Part shown: piece by piece, positions 58,721-64,000 of the stretch | How the letters are laid out: every line of letters begins with the position of its first letter | Numbering within the stretch: position 1 is the stretch's first letter | Origin: Acanthaster planci | Lineage: Eukaryota > Echinodermata > Asteroidea > Valvatida > Acanthasteridae | Assembly (NCBI RefSeq): GCF_001949145.1 | Contig: NW_019091410.1 | Span: 601,790 to 665,789 of the forward strand | Direction: 5' to 3' | DNA length: 64,000 bases | Notes under the pieces: generated by a model | What the model was told of the DNA's origin: nothing | Seen by the model: only the letters and a program-made list of their open reading frames with translations | The model's database searches: none | Position numbers and translations under genes: made by a program

Positions 58721-60623
58721 TCAGTTTCCATGCCGTGAGAGGGAAATCTTCCGGTCTGGGATGGCATACGCTGCCCAACCACTGTTGCAGAAGATCGGGA
58801 TGAGATGGAAGCTGAATGGGAACATCCACTAGGAGGTCTAACATTCTCGGCAACCATGAGCACCAAGGCCAATTCGGGGCTATGAGGATCACCACACATT
58901 TGTAACGCTCTATGCGATCCAGAACCAAATGAATCAGTGCGATAGGGGGAAAAGCATATGCTGTCAACCCGTCCCAATTCAGAGTTAAGGCATCCACGTG
59001 AAATGCCTCGCTTCACGGGTCCCGCGAGAAAAACACTGGGAGCTGTCTGTTGCTGGCTGTTGCAAAAAGGTCGATCACTGGCTCGCCCATTTTCCGGAAA
59101 AGAGACTTCACAACTGAACGAGACAGGCTCCACTGGAAATTCATCAACGTCTGCCTGGACAGCTTGTCGGCTAGGTTGTTCTGGGATCCTTGAATGTGCA
59201 CTGCAGACTAGACGATCTGATTCTGAACACACCATAGCCAAAGTCTCCAAACCGCCGTACAAAGGCTGGGAGATCTTGTTCTCCCCTAGTTGTTTATCTG
59301 TGACACCACCGTGGAATTGTCTGACTTTATTAGGACCCGTTTGCCCTTCAGAAAGGGGCAAAAGTGGTGAGAATCTTTCATCACTGACATTAACTCCTTC
59401 ATGTTGATATGCCAGGATTGAACTTAGATTTGCGACCACAGGCCCTGGACAAACTGACTCTCCGCGTGGGCTCCCCAACCATAGTCGCTCGAATCCGTCG
59501 TTAGAGTGATCTCTGGGGCAACCCCCCTCGGGGCCTCCTGCAGCAAATTCTTCTCTACCCTCCACCACTGCAGGTGATGCAGAAGATGGTCGTTGATTGG
59601 AATCAAAGCCTCCAGATTCCTCGAGGCCGGCCGCCAAAAATGGAGCAGGTACAACTGAACTGGAGTCACGTGAAGCCTGGCAAGCCAAACTACTTCTATA
59701 CAGGCTGCCATCATCCCAAGGAGCTGCAAGAACTCCTGAGCGGCAGCCTGATTCCGATCTATAAACTGATTTACAAACTGTAACAACTCTACCTTCCTCT
59801 CCTGGGGAAGACAAACTACATTCAGATTGGTCTTGAAGTGACCGCCTATATATACAAGATTCTGGCTGGGAGTCAAACTGGACTTCCCCTTGTTGACTAA
59901 AAAACCACAACTTTCTAAAAGAACAAAATTTGTGTTGACTCCTTCTTGAGCTAGAACCTTGCTCGGAGCCCTTATCAACAAATTGTCTAAATACGGAAAC
60001 ACATGGGCCCCTTTCATTCTCGCCCTGGCCACAACAGGTGCCAGGATTTCCGCGAACACTCTCGGTGCTGACGTGAGACCGAAGGGAAGAACCCGAAATT
60101 GAAAAGTCTTCCTCCAGATATGGAACCGCAAAAACTTCCTGTGACATTCCCTCACTGGAACGTGCATGTAGGCATCCTTCAGATCTATTGAGCAAAGCCA
60201 ATCGAAGGGTTTTACTGCTTTCTTTATTGACCGGAGGGATTCCATCTTGAATTTCTGCTTCTTTATAGACTTGTTCAGAGGTCGTAGGTTGAGGATTGGT
60301 CTTAACCCTGAGGGTTTCTTCGGCACCAATAAAAACGTTGAATACAACCCCTCGTTTTGATTGATCTGAGGCACAGGCTCGATGGCGTTTTTGCCTAATA
60401 AGGCGTTGACCTCGTCGAACATAACAGAAGAACCTGTTGTCAGTGAGCCGACAGAAGTTTTTTTGATTCCGTTGAAATAGGGCACTTCCTGTAATTCCAA
60501 AAGATGACCGGATTGCACGATCTCGAGAACCCATTGGTCACTTGTAATGTGTTGCCAAAAATCCTCCCTTTTTTGAATTTGACCCCCCACCGGATCCTCT
60601 GGTTGAACGGGAAGGGCCCACAT
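58563..60623 (-). pseudogene. DIRS reverse transcriptase-RNase H, with methylase-like tail, broken
   Basis: One frame runs the whole length. The RT part is uninterrupted (SGLRPILNLRPLNK, SIDLKDAYMHVPV, LPFGLTSAPRVFAEIL), but the catalytic box reads FPYLDNLLI where DIRS RTs have two Asp. RNase H follows (LTTDSSDYGWGAH, HINMKELMSV, SDNSTVVSQIN). Four premature stops interrupt this same frame, at about 59425, 59295, 59215 and 59015. The tail (DALTLNWDGLTAYAFPP, VVILIAPNWPWCSWLP) is the conserved region before the recombinase. Confidence 0.85.
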
Positions 60624-60627
60624 TATC

Positions 60628-61558
60628 CTATTGTGATTTCAAGGAAGAGGTACCTCCACCATGGGTACTACGCCAAAAAGTCCCTCTTTCCTGACGACCC
60701 CTTTGGAAGTTGGCCTTTGGGCTCCGAGAATTACTCCCATCCAGCCGAGGTTTCTTGGGTGGACCCCCTTGGAAACCATGGTTAAAGGTTTCCCTCTGAG
60801 AGGAGGAAGGTTTTCGACGGAGGACATTGGTGGACTTGGGCTTGTACGCTTGCCGGTACATCTGAGACACAGAATTCTCAAACAATTCATCATGCCTTGG
60901 GTGAAGTAACAATGAATCACCACCGTCATCACGTGTAAGGTTGCTGTCGTGGTTGCCCCCCACGTGGCAACTCAGAACCTCTAGGTGCGACAGACTCAGA
61001 GCCAACGGAGCCCCGCACGGGAGTCCCTGGCTGAATATGCCTCATACCCAGACCTTCAACGGAAGCCGACTGGCCAAGGGGAGGGGCCTCATCACCCAAA
61101 CAGGAAACAGTATGGGGGGTAACTCCTCTTGAAGGGCCCAACTCCTGGGCCAAACCTTGCATCATACTCTGCATCATATGTTGCATGCGTTTTTCAAAGT
61201 CATTGAGACTTTGTTGGAACTCTGCCCTGTCAACAAACCACCCCACGGGGGCATTAGTGGGGCTGCACTAAGCCCCTGGCGATTACAAAGCCGCTGCCTT
61301 ATCTGCCAATCTCTGTTTGTTCTTTTCCTTAGCCTCGTTCACAGAGGAAGACCATAATTCTGAGGATAAACTGCCCATCTTCAGACACAGATCACAGGTA
61401 TGCCCATTAGAACCAAAACGGCATTTAAAGCACAGTGAGCGTGGGTCATCCACCCCCAGAACCCTACGACATGTTCCGCTGGAACACGGTTTCGTCATTA
61501 CGGTAGGATGCGGGCTGTCAGCCATATTTTCCCGCTCCGTACACTCGGTAGCCGCCAT
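60628..61558 (-). pseudogene. DIRS gag-like region, broken
   Basis: The N-terminus carries a Cys-rich segment (CFKCRFGSNGHTCDLCLKM) and the middle a Met/Gln-rich coiled segment (QHMMQSMMQGL). The C-terminal part is basic (KKPRLDGSNSRSPKANFQRG). Stops between 61246 and 61283 and a frameshift near 61000 break it. It is assigned as gag from its position ahead of RT. Confidence 0.65.
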
Positions 61559-61744
61559 GACGGGAACTCCCCACGAAAGATCCGCAGACGGGCTAAAATT
61601 TTTGCTTTAAGTTGCCACCTACTGCAACAGAGCAAACTATAATACTAGTCTACACCTAACAAAGGTGTACAAATTACACTTACTCACCCCTGATGTGCGC
61701 CTTTACCCGTAAATTCCTTCGAGCTTCGTAGTTTTTTGGGACAC

Positions 61745-61890
61745 GAGAAAAAACACGAATGAGTGGGAAGATGCTTAAAGAAACACTGGTGCGCATGCGT
61801 GGCAGAGCTGTTTTTATCTTTAAGCGCGATGAGTGGGAGTTTGAGGAAATGTCCTATAAGTAATACAGAGGCAGAAGTAAGTATACGAAT
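61745..61890. repeat. DIRS right inverted terminal repeat
   Basis: Inverted partner of 57225-57390, containing TCTTTAAGCGCGATGAGTGG and ATAAGTAATACAGAGGCAGA. Confidence 0.75.
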
Positions 61891-62440
61891 GAGAAAGAAT
61901 CCCGATCGAATGCCGTGCGAACGTTGCAGGCACGTGTGGGGCCTTGAACCGGAAATGCCTGTAACATCAAACATTAACATTCTGTAATGCGCATGTGAAC
62001 ATGCGCACTATAAATTTAGGTAATGTCACGGTGTTGTTATATAAGACATGTATTATTATCCGGCCCCCTGGCTAGCTGTGAGATGGTCTAATTAAACCAG
62101 GATGGGTTTGTTATAGGCAACAGTTTATTCCTTCGTTGTTCACATAGCCAGTTTGTCAGTAAATCCTACTTCCATGGTAAACCTATGAAAATAATACTGA
62201 AAAAATGAATAATTTTTTATTCAGCTTTGTCAGCCCCCCAGGCAGAGTATTCTGCCGTACGTAGCTTGCATTAAATGAATATTTAATCATCTCATGCCTA
62301 ATGAGTGAGCTCTGCCCCCTCCATTAAAAAACGATCAAGAGTACCATTGGATATTCACTTTGTTGCCTGAAAAAGGTTTGACAGATCTATACATATGAAG
62401 AACTTTTCTCCAATCTTTTCCAACCCAGAACATTAAATTA

Positions 62441-62600
62441 CAGACCTGCCAACCTTGCCGTACTCCTTCCTGGGGTCAGGCATTATCGCACGATAGATAA
62501 AAAGGTCTTTAAATGAGCCTTCAGTTCATTCAAAATTTTAATCTATTGTGCAGTAATACCTGACCTCGGGAAAACTGAGTACGGCATGTTGGCAGGTCTG
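62441..62600. mobile_element. Palindromic MITE with arms of about 65 bp
   Basis: Left end CAGACCTGCCAACCTTGCCG and right end CGGCATGTTGGCAGGTCTG are inverted. The arms also share GTACTC, GGTCAGG.ATTAT and ATAGAT. About 160 bp, non-coding. The spacer 61906-63170 around it shows nothing else. Confidence 0.8.
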
Positions 62601-63224
62601 CATAAACCAATGTGTGTGGAACTAGGTCCTATATTTTGTTCCCAATTTTCTGGTAATTTTTCAAGACCTCAACAGACAACATCCACAGTGCTAACCTTCC
62701 TGCATTTGTTGCTCGTACTTGAACTTTATTTTGTAAGCATGCACACAGTCGCATCAAACTTAACAGGCTTATGTGCATAAATTTGACATTGAATTACATG
62801 CGAAAAGAACTGGTTGATATGACACTTTAAAGTCGACTTGATTAGGCCTTTTTTTTACTTGAGTTGCGTTCACGTTTGTGGAAAAGCAATTAACTGTAGC
62901 ACACTTCTCAAAGAATTAAACTAAAACAAGAGGCCTGTTTTTGAATGGGAGACAGTGGTCTTTAAAATCATTAATTTTAGAATTCTTCTTTGATATACGA
63001 CCCAGGAAAACATATCCTAAGGGAGACGTGTGTTCCTCTCCCATTTTCCAACCTCACTTGGGCCATTTATTCCATTTCTTGGTGAAAACTATGACCTTCG
63101 TATTTTTGGTGGTTGCGGCCGCAGTACAATTTTAAAGAAATGAATGGTATGGGTATGTTATGTGTTTTAATTTGTAGCTATGTATCCTTCAAAAATGATT
63201 GCTGCTCATTTATACCACATTTCC

Positions 63225-63900
63225 CGTAGACCACTCTCTTTTTGCCTACTTGTATGGGCGACCAAACTTTGCAGGAATACCATCTTTTGTTTCAATTTTA
63301 CCAGCAAATGGACATTTGTCTTATTAATTTTAAATACGGTCGTATTTTATTTTGTATGTAGTAGTATTCTTACAAATGGGTCATTAAGAAGACATTTTAT
63401 GGTAGATTTTTCGACCTCAGGGAGACATCGGTCATTAGGGAGACATTTTGTGGTAAATTTTTCGACCTCAGGGAGACATCGGTCATTTGGGAGATATTTT
63501 GTGGTTAGTTTTTCGACCTTAGGGAGACATTTCACTAATGCCCCAGCTACCGGAAGGGGGCCGAATTTTTCCATCCAAATTTTGAGAGATGATAGATTAG
63601 GGTCTAAATTAAAAACATACAAAGTTTGGTTCAAATCAGATTAGGGAATATTGAATTATGGGACAGTAAAGTTTGTGCACGTTTTTATGGGAATGTCTCC
63701 CAAGTGACCCCTTTTCGGTAAACAGTACATTTCTTATAATCTGGTGTATCTAGTATGTATTGGTATCAGCGTGGGATTTTTAACACTTTGCGAATTATTT
63801 TTTACTTTTGTACCGACGGCAAACCACAGCTTTAGCAGCCATTTGTACGACAAACACGACTGTGATATCGACAGAGCAGACCCTATTTTGCTTCTTCTGA
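63225..63900. repeat. Dispersed repeat, right-edge copy, interrupted by a TIR element
   Basis: Homologous to 378-590 and 911-1000. This copy lacks the insertion seen there but is split by the TIR element at 63378-63710. Confidence 0.55.
63378..63710 (-). mobile_element. TIR element GGGTCACTTGGGAGACATT, copy 2, with internal tandem repeat
   Basis: Reverse-complement relative of 48833-49097 (GGGTCACTTGGGAGACATT at 63692-63710 on the minus strand). Its left part is expanded into about three copies of a 50-bp unit (TTCGACCTCAGGGAGACATC type, 63378-63540). Confidence 0.75.
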
Positions 63901-63924
63901 ACCCAAACAGTGAAATCATTTTAC

Positions 63925-64000
63925 AGCAGAACTAAAATGTATCATCTACTCAGTAGAACTAAAATGGATCCTCTACTCAGCAGAACTAAAATGTATCATC
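63925..64000. repeat. 27-bp tandem repeat, cut by window end
   Basis: Almost three copies of AGCAGAACTAAAATGTATC plus ATCTACTC, continuing past the right edge. Confidence 0.9.

Larger units (their letters stand above)
57190..61905 (-). mobile_element. DIRS-type tyrosine-recombinase retrotransposon, inactive
   Basis: On the minus strand the order is gag-like, RT-RNase H with a methylase-like tail, then tyrosine recombinase, as in DIRS elements. The ends carry inverted repeats: 57225-57390 and 61745-61890 match in opposite orientation (GTATACTTACTTCT, GTATTACTTATA, CTTAAAGATAAAAAC). A block at 57437-57545 with the same CAGAAGTAAGT and GTATTACTTATGGGACA text could be the internal complementary region. 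Several stops, three or more frameshifts and altered catalytic positions show that it is dead. Confidence 0.85.

Noticed and set aside
1-64000. CRISPR array, tRNA or rRNA genes
   Set aside because: No regularly spaced direct repeats with unique spacers, and no convincing cloverleaf or rRNA sequence. The tRNA-like parts belong to SINEs.

Overview
The window is 64 kb of eukaryotic DNA with multi-exon genes, canonical GT-AG introns, long introns full of small palindromic transposons, and one assembly gap (464 N). The gene content points to an invertebrate deuterostome. The evidence is a Death-NACHT-LRR receptor of the type expanded in sea urchins and amphioxus, beta-microseminoprotein-like genes, a TRPA channel and a DIRS retrotransposon. 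I favour an echinoderm, but amphioxus cannot be excluded from sequence alone.

Layout. (1) 47-14566, minus: the 5' part of a TRPA ankyrin-repeat cation channel. Fifteen exons join in phase to 781 codons; the membrane pore lies beyond the left edge. (2) 18557-21617, plus: a complete four-exon flavin-containing monooxygenase of 422 aa. (3) 23020-26524, minus: the 3' half of a 1-acylglycerol-3-phosphate acyltransferase, with a frameshift in one exon and no recognisable 5' exons, probably a relic. (4) 30716-46000, minus: three tandem genes for small secreted ten-cysteine proteins of the beta-microseminoprotein (PSP94) family. Each has one non-coding leader exon and three coding exons in identical phases, behind a shared TATA promoter module. 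(5) 50176-55013, minus: a Death-NACHT-LRR receptor gene of 1116 aa in four exons, one of them a 24-nt microexon. (6) 57190-61905: a dead DIRS-type tyrosine-recombinase retrotransposon on the minus strand, with inverted terminal repeats.

The genes do not form an operon-like unit. The TRPA channel (sensory), FMO (xenobiotic oxidation), acyltransferase (lipid synthesis), microseminoprotein cluster (secreted, possibly defensive or reproductive) and NLR (innate immunity) are independent neighbours. The most distinctive part is the microseminoprotein array, where coding sequence, intron phases, leader exons and about 100-140 bp of upstream sequence are all conserved between paralogues.

The rest is intron and intergenic DNA with many foldback elements: three copies of one MITE family, two tRNA-derived SINEs, a 412-bp inverted repeat at 49.3-49.8 kb, a 22-bp minisatellite inside a TIR element, a repeat at both window edges with different nested insertions, and several single TIR elements. 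No rRNA, tRNA or CRISPR array was seen. Exon boundaries were read by eye from splice sites and phase, and intron-exon joins agree in phase unless stated.
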